From assembly GCF_020906515.1 (NCBI RefSeq), contig NC_085850.1, positions 1,240,001-1,304,000 of the forward strand: a stretch of DNA of 64,000 nt. The letters run 5' to 3'. The stretch is from Vanrija pseudolonga. Lineage: Eukaryota; Basidiomycota; Tremellomycetes; Trichosporonales; Trichosporonaceae. Positions within the stretch are counted from its first letter, which is position 1, and each line of letters starts with the position of its first letter. Position numbers and translations under genes: made by a program. A model generated the notes under the pieces. That model was given only the letters and a program-made list of their open reading frames with translations, made no database searches and was not told where the DNA came from. This document shows positions 21,133 through 35,445 of this stretch, piece after piece.

Positions 21133-24100
21133 ATGCAGGTCATCAAGGACATGGCCCTGCGTATGCTCAACGTATACGTATCGCCCTATGTCGACAACTT
21201 GAACCCAGATGATCTTCAGCTGTCAATCCTGGCCGGTGCGTGCCGCGGCGATAGGGTGAGATGGCTGGTCGTGTACTGACAAGGCGCAGGCAAGGCCGAG
21301 TTCCATGGCCTCCGACTCAAGAAGTCGGTTCTGGAGCGGTTCGGTCTGCCAGTCGAGATTGTCGCAGGTGGGTTTGCTGTGAGGTTCAAGGCAGGAGCTG
21401 ACCCACGTCCCAGGCGACATTGGCAGCCTCTCCCTCACGATCCCATGGCAGGCGATGAAGTCGCAGCCTGCACAGATCGTCATCGACGACATCTTCGTGC
21501 TCGCCCGTGCGCGCCCACAAGGGAAGGTGGATCCTGAAGAGGACGAACGGATAGACCAGGCTACAAAGCAGGAAAAGCTGCGCAGTGCAGAGGCCGTCGA
21601 CAGCGCAGCAAGCCAGGTGGAACAGGCTGGGGGCACCGAGAGTGAGCACAGGCGTCTGGACATCTTCTGACCGTGCTCCAGACAAGGAGACATACTTTGG
21701 TGCTATTGCTACCCGGATCATCAACAATGTCCAGATTCACATCAAGAATATCCACTTGCGATACGAGGATGGCACCAGCACCCCAGATCACCCGTTCGCG
21801 GCCGGTCTCACCATCTCAGAGTTCAAGATGGTCTCGACGGACGAGAACTGGATCGAGGCGTTCCTCGAGAACGACGTCAAGGATGTGCACAAGGTGGGTA
21901 CCTGGCTTCGGAAGCTCTAACCCGCCAGCTCTCCAAGCTCAGCGCCCTGTCGGTCTACTTTGACACCGACGCCGCTAGCATTGCAAAGCCTGACAACCGT
22001 GATGGAACAATCGATGCCCTCAAGGCGATGCTTGTCGGTAAACCGGAACATCAACACATCTTGAAGCCTGTGACTGGCGAGGCTCGACTCGTCATCCACA
22101 GGACAATGACCAACACTACCCCGCAGTACGACGTCCAGGCCCTGTTTGACGAGATCGGCGTTGTCTTGGACAGGGCCCAGTACCGAGACGCGCTGTCAAT
22201 GATCGACGTGTTTCACTTCTACAGACGCACACACCAGTACTACAAGTACCGGCCACCAGAGGAAGAGTTCAAGGAAAATCCTGCCAAGGCCAGGTGGAAA
22301 TACGCACTCAACGCCATTTCCGCCGAAGTGCATGAACGAAACAGGAGATGGTCCTGGGACTACCTCAAGGAGCGTCGAGACAAGCGCATCAAATACGTCG
22401 ACCTCTACGTCCAGAAGTTGTCACTACCACAGGACATGCCGCTGCCACCAGACGTAGGTCGAGGGACTGCTACATGGCTGACGCTGGCAGGAGCAGGACG
22501 AGTTGGATACCCTTGAGAAGGAGCTGTCGTTTGAGGATATTCGCTTCTTCCGTTCAGTTGCCCGAGTCCAGGCCAAGCGCGACGCGGCCACCCGCAAGAA
22601 ACTGGAGGCGGAGCAGCAAAAGACACAACCACAAACGCAAACCTGGGGCGAATGGCTGTGGGGATCACGGGTTGAGGATTCCCAGGAGCCCAACCAGATT
22701 ACCGAGTCAGAGCAGAAGGAGATTGACGACCTGATCGACTATGACGCATGGTCAGCAGCCGAGACAAGCGTTGGTACCGCACGAGATCTCATCAAGATGC
22801 GCATCTCTACATCACTCAACAAGGGATCCTTCTCATTGAGAGCCAGTCCCAAAGAAGGTGCTCAGGACGTCATCGCCCTCGTGTTCGATTCATTCTCTGC
22901 CGATGTGGACCAGCGTGTCGACTCGATGAAGCTCAAGATGGCGCTTGGTGGCTTCCGAGTGTACGACGGCACGACACCCAAGTCGCTCTACCCCCAGATC
23001 GTGCGCGTCAAGGATATTGACGGTGACAAGGACGAGTCCCGTTCTGGAAGGAAACAGCAGAGTCTCCCAATTACCAGCGGAGCCCTGGCAGAGCTCAGTG
23101 CCAAGTTCAACATCACGCCGAAGGCAGCACCAACTCCAGCTGCGGACCCATTCTTCTCACTCGAGTACGAGCACAATCCCTTGGATGGCCGAGCAGACAA
23201 TGCGGTGACAGTCAAGATGCGCCATCTCGAGATCATCTACCATCGCAACTATGTGGAGGAGGTGGTTGCGTTCTTCAAGCCGCCAGCGAGTCAGCTCGAG
23301 TCGATCAACGCGCTGCTGGACGCTGCCGGTGAGACGCTTGATGGTATCCGAAAGGAGACGCGAGCAGGTCTCGAGTATGCGCTGGAACAGCACAAGACAC
23401 TCGACCTCCACGTGGACATGAACGCGCCGATCATCATCATTCCCATGGACGTGACTGTTGCCACCTCGCAGCTACTTGTCCTCGACGCCGGTCACATTGC
23501 AGTCGACAGCAAACTCGCCGACAAGGACAAGCTCAACGATGTCCAGAAGAAGCGTGGTCTCCAGTACAGCGATGACGACTACAAGCAGCTCGAGGACCTC
23601 ATGTACGACCGCATGCTGTTGAGTCTCGACTCCACGCAGCTCCTCATGGGAGACGACTTTGACGCCTGTATGGCCGCGCTGGACACGCACGGACATGGTG
23701 CCAACGAGCTGCACATTGTCGAGCGGATCAACATGTCGTTCACGGTTCAAAACGCCATTGTCAACGCACCAAACCTGACCAAGTTCAAGATCCAGGGAGA
23801 GATGCCGGAGCTTCAAGTCAACTTCTCGGACCGCAAGTACCAGACGTTGATGAAGTTTATCGACGAGTGTATTCCCAGGTTTGGCGACAGCGACAAGCCA
23901 GAAGCCGATGTGCACCCCGCCGACATCCCAGTCCTCCACAACACGCCGTTTGTGCGCCCAGCAAAGCTCGAAGAGTACACTCTTGACGACCATCACGAGA
24001 CCCGTTCAATCCACTCTCACAAGGATGGTGAGAGCGACAAGGGCCGGGACGAGTTCTTTGAGGCCAAGGATGACCAGACAGAAAACCAACGCCGCGAACT

Positions 24101-27100
24101 GCAACAGATCAACTTTGAGTTTTCGTTCGCAGTGGGCAAGTTGCAAGCGTCGATCTTCCGCTCAACATCACCCACCACCGAGAAGGCCCTGGCGAACGCC
24201 ACATTAGACGGCTTTGGCCTGACATTTGTTCAACGCAAGTTTGAGATGTCGGTCGACCTCTTCCTTCACAACATTACCCTGGCAATGGTGGAGCAGGGCA
24301 AGGCTCAGCGTCCACTGCTGTCATCGGCAGAGGTCGACAGTGACAGTGACCACAAGCTCATCAAGGTCAGGTACCATCGAGTGCAGAAGGAGTCGCCGGA
24401 CTTCATGACAGTCCACGAGGGTGTCGACCAGAGCATTGATACGGAGCTGTCGACGTTCAAGATTACGCTGGCTGCCGAGCCCATCCTCTCGCTGTACGAC
24501 TTTATCATGACGACGTTTGTCCCCAAGGCACCCGAGGGAGGAGCGACCATCGAGGAGTTGGATGCCGAGGGGGCCAAGGTGCCTGAAGTCACCCAGTCTG
24601 CTCCGGAATCACTCGACAAGCTTCGTATCCGCGTCAAGCTCACCAGTGCGCAAGTGGGCTTGGAGAACAACGACGTCCGCTTTGCCCTGCTGAGCCTTCC
24701 CTCTGCCGATGTTGCCTTGCTGCTTCGAGCCGGTACAATGAGGGTCAGCGCGAGGCTGGGCAACATCTCCCTGGAAGACACCTCCGATGACCAGGTCGCC
24801 TCGCCCGAGTTCAAGAAGATGCTTGCGATTGAAGGAGAGGAGCTGGCTGATTTCAGCTACGAGACCTTCAACCCGGATGACCCTACGTTCCCGGGCTACA
24901 ACTCGTCTATTCTCCTGAGAGCCGGTTCGCTCAAGTTCACCTTCATGGAGCAGGGCCTGCACAACCTCTACACGTTTGCCCTCAAGTTTGCCCGGATGAA
25001 GGCCGTGTACGACGCCGCGCAGCAGGCTGCCGTTCAGCGCGCGTCCGAGGTCACTCGCATGCGCTACGACATTGCCGTCAAGACTCCGATCATCATCCTG
25101 CCTCGTGATGGGCAGACTTCGCCCGACGTTTTGGTGATGAAGCTCGGTGAGATTGTGGCGCGGAACCAGTACCTGGGCGACCCGAACGACTCGAGCACCA
25201 TCGACGCGTCGCTGTCCGGCATCAATGTCTCGTCCGAGCTGTACCGCAACGACAAGAAGGCTAGCCTGCAGCTCATTGACGATGTCAACATCACTGCGAC
25301 TGTCAAACAGTATGGCAACCCGGAGCACCGAACCGACCCACACAAGGCCGACAGCGAAATCACCACGGAGATGTCGGACGTCAAGTTGTCGCTCACCCAG
25401 AACCAATATGTGTTGGTGATGAGCCTTCTCGAGTCACTTCCCCGAGCGTTGAGCAACATCAACGAGGACGATGAGGAGGAGGATGAGGGGATTCCCACTC
25501 CGCCTACGCCATCTGATCCCTCCACCGAGACAGATGACCCTTCGACTGTTGCTCCCAGTATCGCCACACCTTCAGAGGTTGACCACGACACGGCTCTCGC
25601 CCCAGAGCTCATCATCGCGGCCAGCGACAAGGTCTGGACGTCGCTCGACTTTGTGTTCAATGTCAAGTCGATCGGCATGGAAGTGTACGGGCCCGGCGTG
25701 CATACCGAGGAAGATATGAAGAACCACAGTATTGCGCGGTTCGGTCTCACTGGAAGTCATCTTGCCTTCAAGACGCTTTCCAACAGCGCCATGGAGCTCG
25801 AGTTCTCGCTCAAGACGTTGGCCTTCTGGAGCACGCGTAATAGCGGGAGCGTGTTCAGAGATATTGTCCCAGCGTCAACCAATGACGGCAACCAAATGTG
25901 GGTAGAACAAGGAGGAATGCAGCTAACCCCGCAGCATGGTGCAGTACACAAAGTCGTCCGACCAGCAAGCCTTGGCCATCGTGTCTATCGACAGCCCTCG
26001 CTTCATCCTTGCCGTCGAGCCGCTTGCCGCGCTTGCCGAGTTTGCGGTCGCTCCTTTCAAGAGCACGACGGAAGTGCAGGCGCCGGCAGGTGACGACGAG
26101 GCGGAGGTGGAAGCTGAGCCCGCGCCGCCTGGCACTCTGGCCTTCCGCATCGATATTGTCAACTCGACTGTCATTGTTCTGGCCGACGACTCTGACCCTC
26201 GGTCACAAGCTATCCAGTTGTCCATCAAGGAGATTCTGGTGTCGCAGAACAATATCCTTGCACTCAAGGTTGTGGACCTCGACATGTCCTTTGGTCGCAT
26301 GGACAACCCGGATGACCGAGTCAGTTTCCTCGATGACGTTGGAATCACTTTGTCCCTCGACAGACGCCAGAAGGGAGGCCACATCATGACGGTTTTCGAC
26401 ATTGATGTGCCTTCCCCCATCATCTTCCGTGCCTCGGTCAGCGATATCCTGCTCATCCTGGAAGTAGTCAACAAGGCGACAGCGGCCGCGGCCAAGGTAT
26501 TTGCGACAGAGGAGGCTCAGCAGGCGGCTGTGAAGCCCATAGTCCCGCCAAAGCCGATCGCGGCTACCACCATTGATGAGACTGTCGGAACCCTCGCCCC
26601 GCCAGAGACGCAGGTCAAGCAACGCCGCGCCTCGCTTGTCCGTCCACGAACGGCGTCGGCGGCCAAGACGCGCATCCTCGTGTCCCATGAGCAGCTGTCG
26701 CTAAGGGTCAATGGATTCCAGTTCGTGCTCGTCAGCGACGTACAGGAAATGCCCGTCGTCCACCTGTCCACCACCGAGTTCATCTGCACAGTATCCGACT
26801 GGTCGAGCGACTTGAAGGCCGCGACGTCTATCACCACTGCCATCCGGTACTACAACCTCAACAACTCGTACTTTGAGCCGCTCATGGACCCTTGGAAGTT
26901 TGACCTCCAGGTTGCCAGAACCTCAGGAACTGGCACGGGCAACCCCCTGGCCGTTAGGTTGACTGCAGACCAGCGTGTGGAGCTCAGCATCACGTCGGCA
27001 TTCATCGAGCTCGGTATCACGACCATGACCATCTTTGACAAGGCGTCGAGCCAAGCCATCAAGGACAAGGGACCTGCCGCGCCGTTCAGGATGAGGAACC

Positions 27101-30100
27101 GCACTGGTCTGCCCATCACCATTTGGCCCGAGACCGATGACCTGGCGACCATTCCGTGGCACAAACGCAAGGTCTTGGAGGACGGCGCCGACGTGCCCTG
27201 GTACTTTGAGGACCGTCAGACCTTACGTGACAACGTCTCGGCGTTCCGCCACAACGCCTTTGGCCTGGAGCTGCCCGACTCGACTGTCAAATGGGAGCCA
27301 GTTCGCGGCATTTCCGTCGACAGAGCCGGCGAGCACGTCCTCAACCTCCGCCCCAAGATTGACAAGGTCACGCACCAGCTCATGTGCGAGATCAAGCTGG
27401 AGAACAACATCAAGATCATCACGATTCGTTCTACTCTGAATGTCGAGAACCAGACGAGCTTACCCGTCGAGATGATCGTTGTGGACGCCCACGGCAAGGC
27501 CTCTGGCAACGTCATGAGGATCGACCCGGGCGAGCCGATGCCCGTGCCGTTCGAGGCCGTGTTCGACAAGCGGTTCCGCCTGCGACCACTCCGCGGCTTT
27601 GGCTTCGACTATGGATGGTCTACGCCTCTGCACTGGCGCCAGCTGATCAACCGCCCCATCCGGCCCATCAGCTGCAAGCACATGACGCCCAAGGAGCCGG
27701 CATTCTACTTCCAGGCGCAGGCAAACTTCAACACCAAGGAGCCTTCGGCCAGGGTGTACCCCCGCATGACGCTCACGCTCCGCGCACCTGTCGAACTGGA
27801 GAATCTGCTGCCCTACGACCTCAAGTTCAGAATCCATGACAAGGCGACGAGTTTGAGCTCGAGCAACTTCCTTGTCAAGGGCGGCACCAGTCCGATTCAC
27901 ACGGTCGAGCTTTCCCACCTCTTACTGCTCAGCGTTGCGCCGGAAGACACCGCCTTCAAGCAGAGCGACTATGCCATCATCAACACGGACGACCCCGAGC
28001 TGCCAATGGAGAATGGCTTCAACTTGGCGGATCCAAAGGGCAACAAGCTGCAGCTCAAGCTCCACTACTACACCTACCCCAACTCTGGTGGGGCGTTCAA
28101 GGTCCAGGTCTACAGCCCGTTCATCATCCTGAACAAGACTGGGCTGCCGTTTGACGTCATGGTCAAGAGCACATTAGGCGGTGCCAAACCCGTGGCTGGA
28201 CGCGACCTGTTTGCTACCGACTTCCAGCGCGAGTCGCCGACGCCGTTCATGCTCAGCTTCCCGAGCGACGACAGAAGAAATAGACTGCTGCTCAGAGTGG
28301 CCGACTCGAAGCTTTCCCAGCCGCTGTCATTCGAGCCGGTCGCTGCGGACATGCAGATCGTCCTGCCATCGGACAGGGGAGACAAGGAGTACTATGTCGG
28401 TTTGTCGTACCACGAGGGTCTTGGCAAGGTAAGGAGGGGTTGGGACTGGGACACGCGCTGACGACGCAGTACAAACTTTCCAAGGTCATTACCATTGCCC
28501 CGCGTTTCCTTGTCAAGAACATGTCGGCGCACCCTATCCAAGTTAGGCAGTCGTCTGATCCCCACCCTCTCGCCATCATCAGCCCGGATCAGCGCAAGCC
28601 CATTCGGTCGCTCAGTCACAGAGAGGCACTCCAGCTTCGCTTGGCCTTTGATGGGCCCAACTCGACATGGTCGGCGCCGTTCAACATTTCTGATATCGGC
28701 ACCATCCACGTGACGATGGAGAGACAGACCAGAAGTGGACCGAGAACATACCTCATGCGCGTCGAGACACACCTTGATGGCTCGTCCATCTTCATCTTCA
28801 TCTCGAGAGAGACGGAGCCATGGCCCATCAAGCTGCGTAACGAGACAAACATCCCGTTCACGTTCAAACAATCGGCAAGTAGCAACGGACCGCTTCGAGA
28901 CATCTACTGGTCTGACACCTTCCAGCAATCTGTTGAAGATGGGGGCGACGCGCAGACCTACGTGTCGCGTGATCTCAAGCCTCATACTGATGTCGACTAC
29001 ACCTGGGACTGGCCAGTGTCGCGCAACAAGCGACTGTTGCTGTACAGGGGGCAGACGATGGTCCCTCGGCCCATCGACGTCATGGCCATTGGTGTGCAGC
29101 CGCCGTTGAAGATTCAGGTAAGGGCCTAAGGACCAGGCTTCATGCTGATCACGATAGCCTCAGCAGGCGGGCGAAAGACCTGCCACCATCTCCATCGATA
29201 TCCGCGCAGATGGTAACTCGCAACTCATTGTCATTTCCAACTACAGCGAGGAGAGAAGCATCTTCAAGCCAACCCGGAGGTCGGGTACGCCCAACCCTCT
29301 CGGCCGCTCGGATAGCTCGGAGAGCCTTTCAACGACTGGCTTTGAGACCGAGGCGGCGACTGACAAGGCGACCATGTCGATCACGGTCGAGCTCGAGGGT
29401 GTCGGCGTGTCTCTTGTCACCAAGCGGCCCGATGAGCTGCTGTACTTTACAGCGAGGGGACTGAAGGTGGTCTACAACGACTTCCCGACCTACTACGACG
29501 TGCTCTTGGACTGCAAGTGGATCCAGATTGACAACCAGCTGTTCGGTGGCTTGTTCCCCATCGTCTTCTACCCGACCGTCGTGCCCAAGGACGGCAAGGA
29601 GCTGGACTCGCACCCCACCGTGCAGTTGGCTGTTGCCCTGTTAAAGGATCAATGTGAGTGCGGACGTACAGACAGGACTGACACGTCCAGCCCACGGCGT
29701 CATCTTTGTCAAGTACGCCAGTATCCTGCTCCAAGCCATGACGGTCGAGCTCGACGAAGACTTTATCATGGCTCTCATCGACTTCCTCAAGTTCAAGGAG
29801 GCAACTTGGAGGGAAGACATCAAGGAGTGGGTACGCCATATACGTCCAGCGTCTAACTCATCAGCGTCCTCATTGAACAGCCCAAGGGCATCCCCGGACC
29901 AGACATCACACACAACAAGCAGGACAACTTCTTCTTCGAGTCCCTTCAACTGCAACCCGTATCATTGGAGCTTTCATTCATGCGCACAGATCGTGTCAAT
30001 GTGGACGACAAGTGAGTGGCGCCAGCGAAGGCCAATACTGACTACCCAGGGTGTCAACACGCAATCCCCTCTACTACCTCCTCAACGCACTCACCATGAC

Positions 30101-31225
30101 GTTGGGTAATGTTAACGCAGCTCCCATCAACTTCAGGGCCTTGTTCCTCGAGAATGTCCGACTCAGCGGCCACGACCTGCAAGAGCGAATCGTCCTCCAC
30201 TACCAAGAGCAAGCTGTCCAGCAAATCTACAGAGTCCTCGGCTCGGCAGACTTCCTCGGCAACCCTGTCGGTCTCTTCAACAACATCAGCTCTGGCTTCT
30301 CAGACTTCTTCTATGAACCATGGCAAGGGTTTGTGATGCACGGCAACAGGGATATTGGCTTAGGGATCGCCAGAGGAGCGACGAGTTTGGCAAAGAAGAC
30401 AGTGTTCGGCATCAGCGACAGTGTGACCAAGTTCTCAAGCAGTATCGGCAAAGGTCTGTCCGCGGCGACACTCGATCAAGACTACCAGAACAAGCGCCGC
30501 ATGAATCAGAAGAGAAACAAGCCCAAGCACGCACTGTACGGTGTGGCGGCTGGTGCCACTGCCTTTGCAGACTCTGTGACAAGTGCATTCGAGGGCGTGG
30601 CCTCGATGCCCATGGAGGGCGCCGAGCAGGGCGGCGCTGCAGGCTTCGCCAAGGGTGTCGGCAAAGGCTTTGTTGGCCTGTTTACCAAGCCCGCCGTTGG
30701 CCTCTTCGACTTTATCGCGGCGTCGACCGAGGGCATCAGGAACACGACGACAGTGTTTGACCAGAACGAGATTGAGCGTGTCCGTCTCCCGCGCTTCATC
30801 GCATCGGACGGCGTGCTCCGTCCCTTCTCTGGTCGTGAGGCACTCGGCCAGTCGTGGCTCAAGGACCTCGACGCAGGGCAGTACTTTGGCGAGTCGTACG
30901 TCGCGCACCTCGACCTGCCCGGCGACGACGCCGTCGCGCTCCTGTCCAACGCGCGCTTGCTCTACGTCCAGCAGAGAAAGATGCGCACAATCTGGCAGGT
31001 GCCCTTTGACGAGCTCCAGTCGCTCTCCCTCGAGTCGTCAGGCATCGCGCTCACTCTGCGGGGTGGCACACCCGGACCGTTCCTCCCCATTGCCGACCAG
31101 GCTGGCCGCGAGTGGTTGTTCAAGCGGATCGCGAGGTAAGTGGATGAGGCAAACGTGTGTGCATCCACTGACATTGCAGGGTGGTCGAGACTTACAACAA
31201 GAAGAATACGCAGAAGGACGAGTAG
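21133..31225 (+). CDS. VPS13: VPS13 bridge-like lipid transfer protein
   Basis: VPS13 forms a long hydrophobic groove that moves phospholipids between membranes at contact sites and is needed for vacuolar sorting and sporulation-type membrane growth. The N-terminal chorein domain is split by several introns: MQVIKDMALRMLNVYVSPYV, AEFHGLRLKKSVLERFGLP, LTIPWQAMKSQPAQIVIDDI and IHIKNIHLRYEDGTS. Two very long exons (about 22500-25895 and 25936-28428) carry the extended RBG region. The SHR-BD/VAB region is around PFRMRNRTGLPITIWPE, NQTSLPVEMIVVDAHG and SPFIILNKTGLPFDVMVKS. The C-terminal ATG2-like part shows LGSADFLGNPVGLFNNISSG and GIARGATSLAKKTVFGISDS, followed by a PH-like end, VVETYNNKKNTQKDE. 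About 3,100 residues, normal for the family. Introns have CTAAC/CTGAC branch sites, for example at about 25920. It looks intact. Confidence 0.95.
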
Positions 31226-31451
31226 TCGTGCATTGTGCATCTTGGCTCGTGTCAACAGTTCCCATACAGAATCGGAATCATCAATCCTACAGCATAATAC
31301 CCCGTACTACCATTGCTCGCTGAATGTATTCTATCCGTGATTTGCAACACCGAGTATCTCTATCTGATGGCATGTCACACAGGATGCTACGGACGCCTCG
31401 GACACGCGCTATGGGGGGGTTACACTAATGATACACGGGCCAGGAGGACAT
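31226..31451. terminator. Convergent 3' region of VPS13 and SPT16
   Basis: 226 bases between two facing stop codons. More AT-rich than the flanking genes; presumably both poly(A) regions. No single terminator motif can be assigned. Confidence 0.4.
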
Positions 31452-34400
31452 CTACCTCCTCTTCTTCTTCTTGTCAGAGTCGGACAAGTCACCGCCATCC
31501 TGGCGACGCTTGTCGTCGGCCTTCTTGGCCTTGCGCTCCAGCTCGTCCCACGACTCGCCGCTCTCGTCCGAGAAGTCGCCGCCGCTACCCGAGTCATCTG
31601 ATGCGCTGTCGTCGTCCGAGTCTGGTGGGTCAGCAGTTCGTCCACGCCTCATAACCCACAGTCATCCGACTCGCTGTCGTCGTCATCACTCGACCCGCCA
31701 AAGCCGTCGCCCGACTCCTCGAACACCGAGCCCTCCGAGCTCTCATCCTCGTCGTCAGAGTCGCCATCGCCGGTGAGGAATGCCCAACCACCCTCCTTGT
31801 AGAACTCGTAGGGGTCGTCGTTGATCGTCTTCATGATGGCAGACCATGTCAGGTTGACGGGACCTTCCGAAATGGGAATGTCGACCGAGCTGGGGTGTCA
31901 GTGTGGGTTTACACAAGTTAGACCTACTCAAGCCACTCCTTGACATTGTCCAGGTGGATGACTGGAATCGAGTTGATGGCCACGGGCGACTTCTTAAAGT
32001 CGTTGAACACAAAGACCATGTCGAATGCCTTGAGACCAAACTGGACACGCTCAAAGTGGACGATTTGAACCTCGGACAGAGTGATGACCGTGAAGGGCAT
32101 CTCACTGAGGTGGACCAGGCAGTCGGTCGTGGGCTGGAGCATGACGTTGGTACGGTTTGGCACACCAAAGAAGCCAAGCTCCCGGTAGGGAACGTCGACT
32201 TCGAGCTCGTACTGCTGGGCCTGCGCAGCATCCGAGACGCGCTTGGCGAACGCGTGGAACATCTTGTCGAGCTCCTGGCGACGCCTGCGGTCCTCCTGCT
32301 CCTGCTCAATCTCGTCCTCGTCACCGTAGCGAGCCTTGCGGCGCTTTCCAGTCGTCTCGTCAAAGTTCATGTCCGAGACCTCGCGGAAGAACTGGACGTC
32401 CCACGTCTTCTTCTTGCCGATCATAATGGGCGCCTTGAGGTGGACGTGCAGCAAGACGACAAGCTCCTTCTCGCTGGGCTGGAAGAACAGGTGCTTCATG
32501 TTGCTGAACAAGAGGTCGATCCTCTGACCAGGTCCATCAGGACGGAAACGGAGACCGTTCTGGTGAATCTCGACGTTGCCGTCCGACTTCTTGCCCTCGG
32601 TGGCAGGACGGGGGAAGACGTTTTTGAGGACGTATGGGTGGCGGCCCTTGATCTCGACAAGCTTCTCCTGCTCAATGACGTCGGCCATCTCCTTACGCTC
32701 AGCCTCGCGCTTGGTGGCGGCCTTTTTCAAACCAGAGATCTGCTCAAAGATCTTGATCAAGTGGCGCTGGTCCTTGGAACGGAAAGTGAGCGATCGGATA
32801 AAGGTCGCGTCAGGGTCCTCGAACGGCATGTCCTCCTTCTTGCCCGCAATCTGTCCCGGCGACTGGAAGTTGATGCGGAGAACAATGTGGGCGTTCTCCT
32901 CCACCTTGGTGGCGTTCTTCACAGTCGAAATGTGGAAGGGAGTGGCAAAGCCGTTGATGGGCAGAATGATGGACTGGCGCTGCTCGTCGACGTAGATGCG
33001 GCGCTCCTGCACAATGCTTGGAAGCTGCTCCTCTCGCCTGTACGACTCGTAGCGCTTGACCACCTTGTCGCGGCTTCCGTCGTTTGCTCCGGTACCACCG
33101 GCCCACTTCTTCAGTCCTTCGGCCTGGCGCTGAGCGTGCAGTTCGGCCTGGTGGGCCTTGATGCGCTGCGCTGTTGTCGACTCGATCTGCTCGCGCTGAG
33201 CACCACGCGTCTGCTTGGTGCCCCCGACAGCAGATGACCTGGCCTTGACAGGCGACTTGGGCGCCTTGGGCGCCTTGCCGTTCGACGCGCCGTTGGTCTT
33301 CTTGGTGGGCTTGGCCGAGGACTTGGAGGCCGGCTTGACGTCCTCCTCGGGCTCCGAGTCGCCAAAGTCCATCACAACATCCCTGAGCTTGGCGCAGCCC
33401 TCGGTAAGGAAGGCACCGCCGTCGATGCCAACCTTGACAGTGTCGGAGAGCTGCAGGGCGTAGGCGCCCTGCTTGTCTGACAGACCCTGGACACCGAGAG
33501 ACACAACCAGAATCATGTTCTCCTTGAGCTTCCTGTCGTTCTTGGGGCCGAGCAGGAAAGTGCTGTCGCGGTACTCGAGTCCAGTGGCAAAGCCAATATT
33601 CTTGACAAAGTTGTCACCCAGGCCGCGCTCGGCAAAGATGGCCTGGGCAGCGGCGTAGACGTCCTTGACCACGGCACCTTCCTTGAGGAGCTTGACGACA
33701 GACAGGCGCGCGTCGATGAGGATCTCAAAGTTGCGCTCCTGCTTGGCGCTCGGGTTGATCATGAACGTACGCGCCATGCTGGCGCAGTACGACTTGTAGC
33801 GGATACCAAGGCTCGAGAGAATGACGCCAGGCTTGAGATTGTTCTCATTCGAGTACGCCGACACCTTGAGGTCGTATTCGCCACCCGACTGGATAATGGG
33901 CGAGTAGACCCAGTCAGTGTTGGTAAAGTCGACTTCGCCGAGCTGGGGGTTCTTGTTCCAGAGCTTCATGTCGGCGCCCTTGACGTCGTTGCCAATCTTC
34001 TCCTCGACAAGCTGCGAGAAGTTTTCGTGGGTGATCTTGGTGTCGCGGTCTATCAAGGCCTCCATCTTGGACTTGAAGTAGTGCTGCATGCAGGTGGAGG
34101 TGAGGCGGGCGGCGGTGACCGTGGCTTTCTGGGGGAGTTAGGCTTACACGGACGCCCTAACTCACAATCTCCTCGTTGTCCTTGTCAGCCAGGATGGCCG
34201 AGACGGCAGTAGCAATGTCGACAAACTCGATTCCAGCCTTGGAAGTGGCAATGCTGATAAAGGTTAGGGGGACAATAGCTCTCGCCACTCACGCCTTGTT
34301 CCACTCGTCGGTGAGCTTGCCCGTGGCCTTGTCCTTGGGCAGGTTGCCGACCTTGGAGTCGCCAAGCTCGAGGACGAGGTCGGGAATTACACCTGAGGTT

Positions 34401-35011
34401 AGGGATCTGCAAATAACCCCTGGCGACACTCACTGGCAGTTGACTCATCCTTTGGCGCGCGCACCCAGATGTCAATCTCGATCCCATTCTGGGACTCGAG
34501 CTGGCGCAGGATCTTGGCTGGGGGTGTCAGCTTTGCTACAAGCAGACTTGTGAAGCTACACACCCTTGGAGGAGCTGCACACAAAGGTAACCTTGCGAGT
34601 CGACTTCCAGAAGATGATTAGAGTGGATGGGAACTCGAATGCCAGGAGGTAGGTCTGGCGGCGGTCAGCTAGGCTCCAACAGAGCGTCAAGCCAGGCGAT
34701 CCGGCTCCGCGCTGCTCACCTGTAAAGCTGCCGACTTGGTGAACGCTGGCGCGTCATCTGTCGCGTCTCCAAGGAAGATTTGCAACGCCTGGACGTCCTT
34801 GAGCTCAGCAGTGTCGTCGGTAGGCTTCTACTTGGTGCCAAGCAGGGTAAAGGCAAGCGTGAGAGAGTCGAGGTGGGGTAAGAAGGAAGCAACGTTAGCA
34901 CCATCGCACTCGCTGCTAGAGGTCAACCACACCCCCACGCACCTCCCAGGCAGTAAAGATCTTGTCCGCCCTCCTGAAGAAGACGTCGCTGTCGAGCTTG
35001 ACGTCTGTCAT
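31452..35011 (-). CDS. SPT16: FACT histone chaperone subunit Spt16
   Basis: Spt16 with Pob3 forms FACT, which opens and rebuilds nucleosomes during transcription and replication. Several short 5' exons start [20 protein letters not shown] and encode the N-terminal aminopeptidase-like (M24 fold, inactive) domain. A long exon at about 31924-34089 continues it ([39 protein letters not shown]), then the middle domain with its double-PH fold ([40 protein letters not shown], and [20 protein letters not shown]). The C-terminal exons hold [20 protein letters not shown] and a long Asp/Glu/Ser tail ending SDKKKKRR. This order and the basic end after the acidic tail are typical. It shares a 434-bp divergent promoter with the kelch protein gene. 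Confidence 0.95.
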
Positions 35012-35445
35012 GTTGGGTGTGGGGTCGAAGTGGAGGTCGGACGGCTAGAGAAGGAGCTTTGGCTCGACTGTAGATGCAGGATTTGAGGAGGGGTGTTTTA
35101 AATCTGCCGTCCGGGCCGTCCAGTGCGTGTGGTGGGTGGCGAACGCGCTAGTTTTGAGGAGAGATGGGCAAAGACAAGAGATGGATGTGGAGTGGAGTGG
35201 GTTTAAGTATGGGGGTTGCCTTGTTGAAAGTCGCGTCGTTGTGATTGAAACGCGTCAACCTGACTGACATGAGTGAGCCTGGCTGGGCTGGCGGCGAGCT
35301 GCTGGGTGAGGCTGACGGCGTTAGTGCCAGTGTGGCACTCGACCCGCCCGCCCAGTGACGCGCACCACCTCCACTTTCCAAAATCACAAGAGTGGAGGGC
35401 ATCCCTCGACGCGGCTCGACTTTCCCCACTCCCTCCCACAAACTC
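35012..35445. promoter_or_regulatory. Divergent promoter between SPT16 and the kelch gene
   Basis: 434 bases without a supported coding exon. CT-rich sequence lies just before the kelch-gene start at 35446. No specific site is claimed. Confidence 0.45.

Noticed and set aside
31903-33237. 444-codon open frame antisense to SPT16 (and a similar 447-codon frame over AMD1 at 3960-5303)
   Set aside because: Both lie opposite well-conserved exons and have shadow-type composition rich in Leu, Val, Arg and Asp.
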